DNA from: Pythium myriotylum
Lineage: Eukaryota; Oomycota; Peronosporomycetes; Pythiales; Pythiaceae
Assembly: GCA_023091665.1 (NCBI GenBank)
Contig: JALJCQ010000011.1
Span: 434,001 to 498,000, forward strand
Direction: 5' to 3'
DNA length: 64,000 bases
This document shows positions 20,701 to 29,921 of the stretch, piece by piece. The notes under the pieces were generated by a model that was given only the letters and a program-made list of their open reading frames with translations, was not told where the DNA came from and did not search any database. The stretch's first letter is position 1, and each line of letters begins with the position of its first letter. Both the position numbers and the translations under genes were made by a program.

Positions 20701-22165
20701 CTTCAACCGGAAACGAGACCAAACAGGCAAAGTAGTTCGCTATAAGGCGCGCCTGGTTGCGCAAGGATTCACGCAACGGTTCGGCATCGATTACTCAGAC
20801 ACGTATTCGCCAGTCATGACCATGACAACCCTTCGTTGGTTTTTAGCGTTCGCTGCCAGGAACGACATGAAAGTGAAGCAAACAGACATTGAGACTGTCT
20901 ACTTGTATGGAGTCATTGACGTCGAGCTCTACATGAGAGTGCCCGAGGGTTTACGTGTTGAGGGGGAGGAGTCGCTGAGGCTCCCATGTGTTCGGATACA
21001 CAAGTCTCTCTATGGGTTGAAGCAAGCTGGCAGAATTTGGTACTTGCACTTCTCGCAGTACTTAGAGAAGTGTGGTTTTCAGACGCACGAGTGCTCCCCA
21101 TGCTTGTTCGTCAAGCGAAGCGGCGCCGAGATCGCCATTATTGGGATCTATGTCGATGACATCGTCATGGTGGGCTCTGACGCGGCAGTAGAAGCTGTGA
21201 TGACAGCATTGAAGGCCGAGTTCAAGGTGAGGGACCTTGGTCTACTCTCATTCTGTCTGGGGTTGCAGATCCACCAGAACCCGAAAGGGATTATGTTGCA
21301 TCAAGCAACGTACATTGCGAAGCTGCTGGAGCGCTTCAGCATGAGGGAGGTCTCGAGAGCCGCTAAGACTCCCATGGTGGTGCGCAGCTTGAAGCCAGAG
21401 AGTGACGTATACGGCCCAAGACGCGGCAGTGAAGAAGTCCTTGGCGAGAAGTATCCGTACAGAGAGGCCATCGGCGCGCTCTTGTATCTTGCCAACTGCT
21501 CGCGCCCAGATATCGCTTTCGCCGTTAGCGTACTTGCACGCTATTCATCTGAACCCACCAAGAGACATTGGTCTGGCGTAAAGCAACTGATGAGATATCT
21601 GGCTAAGACCAAGGACTACGGTTTGTTGTATCGCAGAGGAGAACTTGCTCGTGATGTTTCCCTGTTGGCTACTGACGACATTTATGGTTATGCCGATGCT
21701 GGTTATCTGTCAGATCCACACAAGGCTCGTTCTCAGTCTGGCTACGTGTTCGTGTCTGCCGGAGCCGCCATTTCATGGAAGTCGACGAAGCAAACAATCG
21801 CCGCAACATCGACAAACCAGTCTGAGATCATTGCACTCTACGAAGCATGCCGCGAATGTGTCTGGATCAGACTTTTCGTCAAGTTTATCCGCAAAGGACT
21901 TGGCATCACCAATGAGCTGCCACCCATCGCCATCTACGAAGACAACAATGCATGTATCGCCCAAGTCCAACAAGGGTATATCAAGAGCGATCGGACGAAG
22001 CATATCGACCCCAAGTTCTTCTTCATGCACGAGCTCCAAGGCAAGCAACTCGAGGTCAAGAGGATCCCATCGGACAAGAACATTGCAGACCTCTTCACCA
22101 AGTCTCTCGGAAGCACCAAGCATTGGGATCTCGTCCGTGGTCTTGGCATGGTGGAGCTCAAGTAG
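17747..22165 (+). CDS. Copia Gag-Pol polyprotein, intact
   Basis: A single uninterrupted frame of 1472 residues from ATG 17747. Gag region with EWNKLCFYNFKTVTEYTTKL; zinc knuckle CHKCGLFGHWVKQC near 263; aspartic protease LIDSATTH near 342; GAG-pre-integrase domain LLWHDRMGHPG near 485; integrase with SDVCGP (about 555), VRVDNASEY (about 618) and NAEN (about 655) supplying the DDE acids; reverse transcriptase with RYKARLVAQGFTQ and the YVDD catalytic motif near 1134; RNase H with GYADAGY near 1314 and YEDNNACIAQ near 1398. All catalytic residues expected are present. Gag and Pol are in one frame, as usual for copia; no recoding site is needed. Confidence 0.97.
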   Translation: MSDLEKLKFPALDVAGTNYIVWALEAYNYLCADGLGATVDPAFEVPVTSNAQAEERRRNAARAVCLILRHLHKDLKFNYLEEQNPVVIWQSLKLRFDTDRKQAMLPLLNDEWNKLCFYNFKTVTEYTTKLYGITSELSWCDRKITESEKIEKTLTTFHPSERILAMQYRRMNHDTFDKLVAVLLLDEKHGLLLQRNHDERRLPPTPGSTPEVNYGDAGGQNQQKQKRGGKKQWKGRHGKRGGYRNAKPHTRNGRKVTSQKDACHKCGLFGHWVKQCNTPAFHCKLYQQSQHAKSTDSTKGKKTVSGKRVSFMSDFSDDSESESHCVESFVSVVAEGGDGALCLIDSATTHVILNEKRFFVSLDPSLAPSSVTTVGGSSPIAKAAGHARIALPNGTVIDVQRAVYAPASPRNLLSFHDLRKNGLHIHTATSSDGAECLRLVDKDGNVMEECSQAGNGLYFSYINATSSPNATYLAEVPSRADKDALLLWHDRMGHPGRGMLKKITKAVRGIPLSALSIPRRLPRVCPPCTMGKLPNKKKNSFSSEKFKPHSHFETLLSDVCGPISPPSGPFSYYMVVKDTSARFSKVQLLTSKNEVMPKLLIAIIQLKAQFPSHPIRNVRVDNASEYVSKSFQEFCASSGITLETSVPYAHNTNAENFVKLVQMVSRPLLLRSNLPLSCWGHAVLHAGDLLLYRPSAENVLSPHELAHGFSPSVAHLRIFGCAVYVPIPPHQKSKFGPKRQLGIYVGFQSPSIIRYLSPETGDLFVAHITMCEFDESTFPKLGSTEDDDSRDQFDFDQSRTKESHRDPYTGQGEKDVRRILHLHRIAQNAPDAFAATERVTRSSVNEATNYPAPVAVDPTPATVVAPQNNKRGRPKGAKDLVPRKRRTRAELHGSAVAVVPPAESHPDVHTGASVDTLAEANLSTFLTLKDQDADPTTIEDCRASPDWPQWKAAIKAELQSLLNRKAFGSVQECPPSHKPIGCRWVFNRKRDQTGKVVRYKARLVAQGFTQRFGIDYSDTYSPVMTMTTLRWFLAFAARNDMKVKQTDIETVYLYGVIDVELYMRVPEGLRVEGEESLRLPCVRIHKSLYGLKQAGRIWYLHFSQYLEKCGFQTHECSPCLFVKRSGAEIAIIGIYVDDIVMVGSDAAVEAVMTALKAEFKVRDLGLLSFCLGLQIHQNPKGIMLHQATYIAKLLERFSMREVSRAAKTPMVVRSLKPESDVYGPRRGSEEVLGEKYPYREAIGALLYLANCSRPDIAFAVSVLARYSSEPTKRHWSGVKQLMRYLAKTKDYGLLYRRGELARDVSLLATDDIYGYADAGYLSDPHKARSQSGYVFVSAGAAISWKSTKQTIAATSTNQSEIIALYEACRECVWIRLFVKFIRKGLGITNELPPIAIYEDNNACIAQVQQGYIKSDRTKHIDPKFFFMHELQGKQLEVKRIPSDKNIADLFTKSLGSTKHWDLVRGLGMVELK

Positions 22166-22265
22166 GAAGCTGATTTTTACCCTCACCACATGCTCGCATG
22201 TTGGGGAGTTTTTCCCAGCATAGGATTCATACGTAGGAAAGGGAGGGATGTAGGATCGCTGCGCT

Positions 22266-22274
22266 GAGGGGGAG
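22266..22274 (+). other. Copia element 1 polypurine tract
   Basis: GAGGGGGAG directly before the 3' LTR. The same context, GCGCTGAGGGGGAG then TGAGAC, is found in element 2 on the other strand (35783-35796). Confidence 0.75.
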
Positions 22275-22600
22275 TGAGACAGTTCCTCCATGTTTACTCT
22301 ATGTTTACATGTGATTCCTGGGAATCAGTTGCCGGCGCGTCACCAAGGATTGTGAGCGCCGGGCAATGATGGACGCCGCCACAAATGATGGCTGCCACCA
22401 CGATTGATGGGTGAATAAATCCAGGCCATGTAGGACACAGAACTCTGCAGCGCTAGCTCCCTACACCCACCATTTTCATCCCAGGAAATATAGCTCATTC
22501 GGTCTTCTACCATCTACTGCTCAAGTCAACTCGCCCCTCCTAAGTCAACCTCGGCCTCGCCTAAGTCCACCCTCGGTCCCGGCTAAGTCAACCCGTCTCA
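22275..22600 (+). repeat. Copia element 1, 3' LTR
   Basis: 326 bp, identical to the 5' LTR. It is followed by GCTAA, matching the flank left of the TRIM at 16253-16257. Confidence 0.93.
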
Positions 22601-23407
22601 GCTAACCCTTATTTATCATATAAATCATGCAGCCAGTCCCTTATTATAAAACATCACCCCGATATAGGTGACTCAGGATGTCCGCCCATACATTTCCTCT
22701 TCAGGACGCTTTTGTTATAGAGTTCGCATTCACGCCGAATGCCTCTTTCAGAAGAGCATTCCGACCCTATTACAGCGCAATTATCTTAGGAGCCCCACAC
22801 GAAGTTCTTCAATTTAGAAGCACGGGAACGACTTCACAAACGGCCAAATACAGTTTAGCACTTCTGGAGGATAGCGACTCCGGCGCTGACTGCGCTCTCC
22901 CGTTATGCGGCCGTACCGCTCAAAATTTACAGGCCAGCGCCGGAGACTACGTGTGGAGACACCCATTACTCTCGCTGTGGCCACCAACTAGACGCCGTAC
23001 ACGTACACGTATACGAGCGTGCCCGAGAATCCATCCTGCCCATTTGCCGCTGTGGTCACCATACACTGTGTGGTTACACCAAAGGTTAACTTAGATGAAC
23101 CCTGGATTATCCAATTTGTTAACCGTGTTTGGGGTCCCTTGCCAGCAGCTGTTTGAGCTTACGACGGGCGGCAAAAAGTCTGATTTTGACAATAGTGTAA
23201 TTTCAGATTTTTGTTTCAGGATTTACCGATTCTCAGTGATGAAATGATTTGGAAATTTGACATCATGCTGTGGCTCCAAACTTCCACTCCACTACTTGAG
23301 TAATGGTGAACGATTTCATATTTGCCTTACTGTTCATACAGTGAAAGTGTCATGTGGAGGTTGTGCTGATATGCAATATGCTTCATATTCTGGACGAATT
23401 GCAATGT
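22601..23407. other. Spacer with one unassigned frame
   Basis: A frame of 138 residues (22678-23094, plus, ATG start) has no recognisable domain and a biased Arg/Pro/Thr-rich end; it may be chance. The remainder is AT-rich and non-coding as far as can be seen. Confidence 0.3.
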
Positions 23408-24990
23408 CTAGTCAATACTGCGCCTTTCACGCTCATCAACTCGCGCATTCTCGACGCAATCAATCTCTTTCGCTCGTTCTGACTTTGTAAGTTGTGCGAG
23501 AGTAACTGGTGCCGTAAGATACATACGAGAGCGTTCGTGTACTCGAGAAAGAGCAACATACGCCAAACAATTGCTTCTGAGTGCTGTGGGATTGAGGACC
23601 ACAGAGTTGCATGTTTGTCCTTGTACCTTGTGAATCGTAGTAACATAGCCCAATCGTATGGGAAGCGCTGTTCGAGTTAGCTTGTACGGGCCGTTGAGCT
23701 TGGAGTTGAGGATTGCAGTCTTGCATGTAATTGGCACTAGTCCTTCGATATGAGAATGGTATGATGGCCCCCATATAAACTGGAATTTGAATGAGTGCAA
23801 TTGGATAGTGAGATGGGGATTCGTCGTCACTGATGATATCGAAGACGGCTCCTTTGGTTCCGTTGCACAATCCTGTTCTTTGCTCGAGGTTCACCGTGAG
23901 AATAACCGATGCACCGATACACAAGTGGAGTTCGCGTGGCAAGCGTTTCGCTGACGAAGGGGTCATCGATTCCGCCTCTTGCAGCAGCGTCAGTCTTAAG
24001 TGTGGGTCGAGAGAATCAACCACGCTTTTATCATCGCCTCTTCGTGTTTGAACGTTGTGTTGAGCTCGGATTGTGCAGACTGGCTTCTGCAGTCTGCGCA
24101 GAGCAGATTCGTTTGCTTCGTCTAAATCCACGTTTCGATAAGCAATGTATACTGGACCCTGCGTTTTGTACTGCGACGGTGGTAGAGGTTGAACACGAGA
24201 ATTAATCATATCAACGTCTGCTGTCGTGACTTGCCCATCTCGGACTCTTCGGAGCATCTCGTACCAAACTGCATCGTTAACTCCACGATTTTGTTGTCGT
24301 AGCCGAAAGACAAATGCAATTTCTTCCCACCGCGTGCGTCCCAACTTTTCTGACTCACTACTGAGCTGCTCGCGAGGCGTCGTTAAGGGACTGAGGCTCA
24401 CGGGGCCAAGTTGACATGGATCTCCCGTAAAGATAATGGAATGGAAGATGGCGATGTTTTGGAAATAGTTCTCGTAGGCGTTGGTCAATCCAGTTCATCA
24501 TCCCGCTCAATATTACACTGAGCTCGTCCACAATAACCAAGTGGACGAGCTCATAGTCGTTCTGGAGTCGTCGAAGTGTTGCCTGTCCTGGTGTGGTCGA
24601 AACGAGCGGGATGTAGTCGCGACGAAACATTGAGCCAGCTTGGCTTGGTAGTCCCAACGCAGATGTTAGTGTTCGACCTCCAATCAAATGAGCTGCAGAA
24701 CCCTGGTGAGCCATCAGTAAGACTCTTTTTCTGGCATTTTTGGGGAACCGAGCACGGTGTCGACGGTCCAGTGCTCTCAACTTCAACGGGGATCTGCCCC
24801 TTACTGTGTCGTCTGGCGTTAGCGAGCGGCTGCCTCGTCACACTCCCACAAGACCCATCACGACTGTTTTTGTAATTTTTCCCGATGATATTCTGATCGT
24901 TGTTAGTAGGAATCGGCGTTCTATCACTCCAACTTCCATTTAGCGATAGTGGAAATACCAGTGGAGGTTCGACGCAATTGTGATAAAGTA
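23408..24990 (-). pseudogene. Helitron/PIF1-type helicase, degenerate
   Basis: Minus-strand pieces in at least three frames give PIF1 helicase motifs in the right order: a motif Ia-like LMAHQGSAAHLIGG with LGLP (about 24720-24700), motif II VIVDELSVI near 24520, motif III-like IIFTGDPCQLGPVSL near 24420, then LCNGTKGAVFDI (about 23880) and the C-terminal LGYVTTIHKVQGQT with YVALSRV (23660-23540). The Walker A segment was not found and frames shift at about 24490 and 23830. PIF1-like helicases of this type are carried by Helitrons. No replication-initiator (Rep) domain is visible next to it. Inactive. Confidence 0.75.
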
Positions 24991-25009
24991 CCCGCATCTT
25001 TTGCAGCCT

Positions 25010-25930
25010 GGCCAGGCCCCAGGAGCTGGCACAGAGCTGGATCAGTAGCTAGGAAAATTAAATGACAAGAGTTGGTAGGTGGCAGTAGCCTGGTACACTG
25101 TACCAGCTACTCACCCACCTTTCCAGTCTGGCACACTGTGCCAGGAGCTGGGATCATCCACTGGACCTTCCCAGTGGGTGATTTTCTGTCTGGTTTGAGC
25201 TGGCTTCCTCCGGATGTTGACCAGATTCATCCATTCCGGAAACTGGTTTTTACCGGTTTTCCCAGTTCGGATTGTGCAATTTCCAGTTAGACCACACAGA
25301 GTAGGGTTCCTATCAGATCTGGTAGTTAAGTAGGTAGGGTTCAGGGAGCCAGGAACTGGCTCCCCTTAGGGTTTTACCCTGTATTCAAAAGACTTCGCTT
25401 TTTGCTCTCAACTCCCCAAGTCTCCTCCGTCAAACCGCGGGAGGACCCAGCGTCTACGCCACAAGGTAAGCCTGCGTGTGTTGGATTTGCCCTAGTGGAC
25501 TGTGTGCGCGTGTGTCTGGCTGCTGGTGCGTGGGTATTGGTGTGTTTGCGAGTGAGGAGAGGAGCCAACCCCCTTTCCAGCCCTTGAGGCACCTGCGAAG
25601 GGTACTAGTTTGTACTAGAGACCTGGAGCACTCCATATTCTTGCGTATTCTTGTGTTGCGATAGCTGGGAACTGCTCGTAGTTCCCCAGTTAAAGTAATA
25701 CACTTCATTTGGTTGAGAGAGAGTTTCCCAGATCCCAGAGGGGATCTCCAGTGTCCTGGCGGATCGAGGTCATCCACCGTCTCAGGCGAGACCCAGCGGA
25801 TCGAAGTTAGTCTTCCGTCCTGGGTCTAAGTGTGTCGTTTGTATTTGTGTATTAAAAGACTGGTCCTCATCGTTACCTAGAGCTGGTTGAGCCGTCTTGG
25901 GTTGGTGGAATACTCCAAGTGGACGTATTT
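25010..25930. repeat. Hairpin-rich non-coding repeat, possible LTR remnant
   Basis: No coding frame. It holds several short perfect inverted repeats: CTGGTACACTGTACCAG at 25090-25106, CTGGCACACTGTGCCAG at 25128-25144, GGGAGCCA...TGGCTCCC at 25344-25364, and AGATCCC/GGGATCT around 25730-25747. Composition and the CCAGG/CTGG word bias look like a single repeat family. A solo LTR or the 5' end of an LTR element is possible, but no second copy is in the window to confirm it. Confidence 0.35.
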
Positions 25931-26156
25931 CCCCATACTTCAAAGCTCAAAAGAACCGGTCAAGGGATACATAACGTGAGGTACGAAGCCAGAACTTGGG
26001 TTTTCACAACGGCCCCAAGTTCGCCTGCGTGTATTTCCCATATACACGCTAGGTCTATACCCTTTTCCAGCTCCAGGAGCTAGCGAAAAGGCAGCGCACT
26101 TCATCACACAATAGGAATCGTGTTGGTCAAAACTACAATGCTGTAATGCTCTCCAG

Positions 26157-26648
26157 TCAGATATGGAATACAGAGTCGGACGTGGCACGTCCAAGACAAA
26201 CGCCACGATATATGATGAGCTTGCTGACACTTGCTGCGAGCAGCATCGATACTGGAACGAAATCCTCGAGTCTACTGGCGCCAACGATGTTGAGTTTGAA
26301 CACGTATCGGCTTTGAAGATCATCAGGGAGTAGACTGAGAGCTATAACAATCCGTGCAACGTCCCTCATCAGCGCGCTAGAGTCGATTAGAGTCACACAT
26401 AACCCTCCGTCTCCAGGAAGAGAGCAAACGTCGACGACACACATAACGATGTTCACTGGAGGACAGGCCTGATGGTCGTACATCTGAATATAGTCTCGCA
26501 GACTGGCAACTTTCTGAAAGCGCGGAAGCCGGCGATCCATGGTCTTCGATCGAGGATTCTCAAATGATAATGTAGGCAGCGACCTGGGTGCTGGACAAGG
26601 CGCGATAACTTTAAAGAGAAAGGAGACTTGAGCAGCTGCATCGCCCAT
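26157..26648 (-). CDS. Hypothetical protein, 163 residues
   Basis: A single frame from ATG 26648 with a plausible start. The middle alternates beta-like strands (VNIVMCVVDVC, GGLCVTLIDSS, RYVFKLNIVGA), which vaguely resembles an OB-fold, but no signature residue settles this. The overlapping frame 25940-26323 on the same strand has no recognised content. It is divergent from the SET-domain gene by 271 bp. It could be a fragment of a larger spliced gene or transposon-derived. Function unknown. Confidence 0.35.
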   Translation of the reverse strand: MGDAAAQVSFLFKVIAPCPAPRSLPTLSFENPRSKTMDRRLPRFQKVASLRDYIQMYDHQACPPVNIVMCVVDVCSLPGDGGLCVTLIDSSALMRDVARIVIALSLLPDDLQSRYVFKLNIVGASRLEDFVPVSMLLAASVSKLIIYRGVCLGRATSDSVFHI

Positions 26649-26919
26649 CTCACTACGTGCACAAACGCCACCGTATTCTGCCGAAGGAACTAGTATGAGA
26701 ATGTGCCCACACTCGTCGCCCCGTCAGCAACCAGATAAATGTTGACCCTGTAACAGACATAGACACTGTTGTGATCGTAAAGTGTAACAAAGCGCTGATG
26801 TAGCCGACTGCAACTCGTCAGGATGATCACGGATAGGCAACAACTCTCAAAATAAGAACTCTCAAAGTACCCATTCCTCACAACTGAATTTGGAGCCAAC
26901 GAATCGGGCGTGAGAAAAC

Positions 26920-27813
26920 ATGGACGAGAATAACACAATCGTTATCGACGACTCCGACGAGCCGGATGTCGAACTCGAAGAGAAAGAATCATCCACCGAG
27001 ATGCTGGAGACAGAAGTGCAGCTTACATTGCGCCCCCCAAGGGAAAACGATCACCCACACACCACGAGTTCTCCAGCGTCAACGAAACCGAAACGAGGCT
27101 TTTCCTCTTTCTCATGCGGTGGTCAAACTACGACATCAAACGCTTTGCTTTCGCGTGGCAGATTTGTTCAAGCACAATGGCCATTCAACGTAGTCCACCT
27201 CCGAACCAACTTAAATCCAGACGGCATCATGCTTCCACGGTCTCAAACTTTTGGGAGCTGTGGGTGCGACTCCATTTGTCGCCACCACACATGCCGCAAC
27301 GCTCGGCTTGGTATCTTCTGCTCTGCTAACTGCTGCCCATATCGCGGCGACTGCGGAAACGGGCTGCTTGAATCGAGTAGTGTCATCTTTGCCAAAGACA
27401 TGGAGTTGCAAATCTACACAGTTCTAGCGACAAAATCGATACCACGAGGCACTGTGATAGGCGAGTATCTTAGAAGGATCACGCTTGACCGACCGAGCAA
27501 AGATCGCGTTCGGAACCGCGGCTACAAACTAATGATGCACGAAGGTCCAAAAGGTTGTGGTATCTGGCGTGTCTGCGTAGACGCTGAGACGTTTGGTGGT
27601 CTCATGAGATTTGTGAATCACTCCTGTCGGCCATCAGCGGCGTTTCATGAAGTTGCAAACGGTTCAATACACGTAATCGCAGTCGTCACCCTGCGCGACA
27701 TCCAGGCTGGTGAAGCGATCACTGCCGACTATGGAAGTAGCCTCTGGTTCGTGTGTCGCTGCGGAGAAGATAACAGTTGTCATCGTCATCTCCAGCATCT
27801 CTCCGACCCTTGA
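26920..27813 (+). CDS. SET-domain protein lysine methyltransferase
   Basis: A single exon of 297 residues from ATG 26920. An acidic N-terminus (NNTIVIDDSDEPDVELEE) is followed by a Cys-rich pre-SET/AWS-like zinc segment (GSCGCDSICRHHTCRN...FCSANCCPYRGDCGN, about 111-150). The SET domain runs from IYTVLATKSIPRGTVIGEYL to about 285 and includes MRFVNHSCRPSA (the substrate/AdoMet NHSC motif) and ITADYG. A short post-SET CRCGEDNSC follows. All core motifs are present, so it may be an active histone or protein lysine methyltransferase. Oomycete genomes carry many intronless SET genes in repeat-rich regions, some within transposons; this one is flanked only by mobile DNA, so it may be element-borne. 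Target residue unknown. Confidence 0.85.
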   Translation: MDENNTIVIDDSDEPDVELEEKESSTEMLETEVQLTLRPPRENDHPHTTSSPASTKPKRGFSSFSCGGQTTTSNALLSRGRFVQAQWPFNVVHLRTNLNPDGIMLPRSQTFGSCGCDSICRHHTCRNARLGIFCSANCCPYRGDCGNGLLESSSVIFAKDMELQIYTVLATKSIPRGTVIGEYLRRITLDRPSKDRVRNRGYKLMMHEGPKGCGIWRVCVDAETFGGLMRFVNHSCRPSAAFHEVANGSIHVIAVVTLRDIQAGEAITADYGSSLWFVCRCGEDNSCHRHLQHLSDP

Positions 27814-28787
27814 CCTCAGCGTGCCAACTCGATTCGCTTTGCCTAATGATACTATGAAACATTTCGCTTTAGCCAACCGTTTGCTTTTGATTGGGAATGT
27901 ATTGGATCCCTTCTGCACTGGACCTTGCTTTTAATGGACACTTGGAGGATGTATCAAGTTCTTTGTCAACCTGCGTAACATACTCTGATGATACAGTCAA
28001 GATATCCAGGTCGTTCTGAGTTGCTCATTCTCTGGACACTTTGTCCAATATCTTCTCGTCTGCACACAAACCGCCGTTCCTAAGATACTCTGTTATGCTG
28101 CAGAGATTCTCCAATTCAGATCGTTACGAGTTTTATTATTTGTTTTGGACGTTGGCGTCTTCTCATGTGCACACAACCGCCGGGTGTGACTGCTGTTCGA
28201 ACTGTATTTACGCCGAGTGTGACTACTTTTCGAACTGTAGTACATTTACTAAGTACGACTATGGGAACTGTACTAAGTTATACTAAGTACGATAGTTCCT
28301 ATCGATAGCCGGTTACTTTGCGTAGCGCCTCAGTGTATGAGACACTGCGCACATAAAAGATCCGTTTTACTTGAAGAAAAGAACTTTCGTATTTAATCGA
28401 AATTATCTTGAAGACTGTATTGCTGTTACACCTTCTTTTGAACAAAGAACAAAATTCACGTCAGAACGTGTCATTTTAAGAATACCGAAATTACGAAAAG
28501 CTCTCATTTTCACCTGCTGTGATCAGCTCGAGGGATTGAAGACGCCTCATCCCAACAGGAAGAACACAGAAGAACGTTTTTATTCTACAAAGTACGGCTT
28601 CTATAGAGAGGGAAATTTGTGAGAGACATCCGAGGTTACGATCCGTTTTCATTATAAAGGGCTTCGCCCAATTAACAAGGTACAAAGCTTCTCGATCATT
28701 CCTTCTTGTTCAAATCTCCCGCCCACACGCCAGTTCCCTCCACTTTGTCACTCACACTCTTTCGAACTCGAACAACAGCCCCGGAAA
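27814..28787. other. AT-rich spacer without gene
   Basis: No domain is recognisable in six frames. Repeated words TACTAAGTACGA / CTAAGTTATACTAAGTACGA occur near 28248-28291. The last 100 bp is the 5' flank of the Merlin-type gene. A terminal inverted repeat for that element could not be recognised. Confidence 0.35.
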
Positions 28788-29921
28788 ATGGACTCCTACG
28801 TGCCATCGGGATATGAGTACGACACTGCCGGCAGTGGAAATTTCACGCACCAGATAGTCATGAAAGTGTGCCAGGGTAGCGACGAGCTGCGAGTTGTCGA
28901 ATACGCAATGCTGATCGGCCTCATTCCACCCAAAGCGTTCTGTCCTAAGTGTGCTAACCCAATGAAGTTGTACAGAAGAATGGACAAGGAGATCAATCAG
29001 TTCGACTGGCGCTGTCATAAGCAACGGTGTGACAAGACCATGAGTGTCCTCACTGGCACTGTGTTTGCTGGTGCGAAGATACCTCTCGCGACTCTGATCA
29101 TGTTGTTGTTTTACTTCGCCAACGAAGAGCCAGCGAAGAAGGTGAAAGAGTACCTTAAGATCTCAGAGAAAGCGGTCACCAAATGGTTCGACGTCTGTCG
29201 TGAGTACTGTTCGAAAGAAATGCTGCGAATCGACATGAAGGTGTGTGTGCCTGCTATCACTACTAATGTTCGTTGTAGATAATGGTTTGTATCGTAGGTT
29301 GAGGACCTGGTCATGTTGTAGAGATTGATGAGACTTCGCTTGCGAAAAAGCAGAAGTATCATCGCGGCAAAAAGTATGTGGAGTTCTGGGTATTTGGTGG
29401 ATTCGACAGAACGACAAAGAAGTGGTTTGCAGCCATTACGTTTGATGACCGCACGAAAGAGACTCTTTCAACTAAGATTGCTGAATGCATCTTGCCACGG
29501 TAAGTGAACCACTACTGCCGTGATAATGCTTATGATTTTCTTACTACTCTGACATGCTCGTAGCACTCACATTATCAGTGACATGTTTGCCTCGTACGTA
29601 TCGTCGAACAAGAAGCACATGCTCGCCAACAACAAGAAGCTAAAGCACTTGTCCTACATGCATACGTGGGTCAATCATTCAAAGAACTTCAAGGATCCGG
29701 TCACCGGAGCTCACACCAACGGCATAGAAGGTTGCTGGGAGGCTAAGCTGAAGTCGAAGATCAAGAAGATGCGAGGACTTCGCAACGTGGATCACGCTGC
29801 TGCCATTGTGGATGAGTGTTTATGGCGGAGTTGGTTCTTTCACCCTGATGCTGTAGCCGAGAACAAGTTTGCGGGAATCGTTCAAGCCATCAAGCGACAC
29901 CCACCAGCAAGTCCAAGTTGA
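28788..29921 (+). CDS. Merlin/ISXO2-type DDE transposase, possibly disabled
   Basis: Exon 1 is 28788-29240 (151 codons, ATG start), exon 2 about 29303-29499 and exon 3 29564-29921. The second intron (29500-29563, GTAAGT...GTAG) is clear. Exon 1 holds a zinc ribbon (CPKC...CHKQRCDK) and the helix before the catalytic core. Exon 2 has GHVVEIDET, the first catalytic Asp, and FWVFGGFDR. Exon 3 has ISDMFASY with the second Asp and GAHTNGIEGCWEAKLKSK, the family's third-acid region. This is the ISXO2/Merlin transposase fold, which moves elements by cut and paste. The frame upstream of GGPGHVVEID contains TGA at 29300-29302 and no canonical splice avoids it, so the copy may be inactive or use an unusual splice. 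Confidence 0.75.

Larger units (their letters stand above)
16628..22600 (+). mobile_element. Complete Ty1/copia LTR retrotransposon (element 1)
   Basis: A 5973-bp element: 5' LTR 16628-16953, primer-binding site 16954-16967, an extra small gene (ORF0) 17225-17707, gag-pol 17747-22165, purine tract 22266-22274 and 3' LTR 22275-22600. The two 326-bp LTRs appear identical and the polyprotein is unbroken, so the insertion is recent and may be active. The domain order protease-integrase-reverse transcriptase-RNase H defines the Ty1/copia superfamily. Immediate flanks are GCGAG on the left and GCTAA on the right, so they do not form a normal 5-bp target-site duplication. Confidence 0.95.

Noticed and set aside
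25402..25790. Short coding frames in the hairpin-rich repeat
   Set aside because: No starts, domains or stable frame; the palindromic words explain the open stretches.
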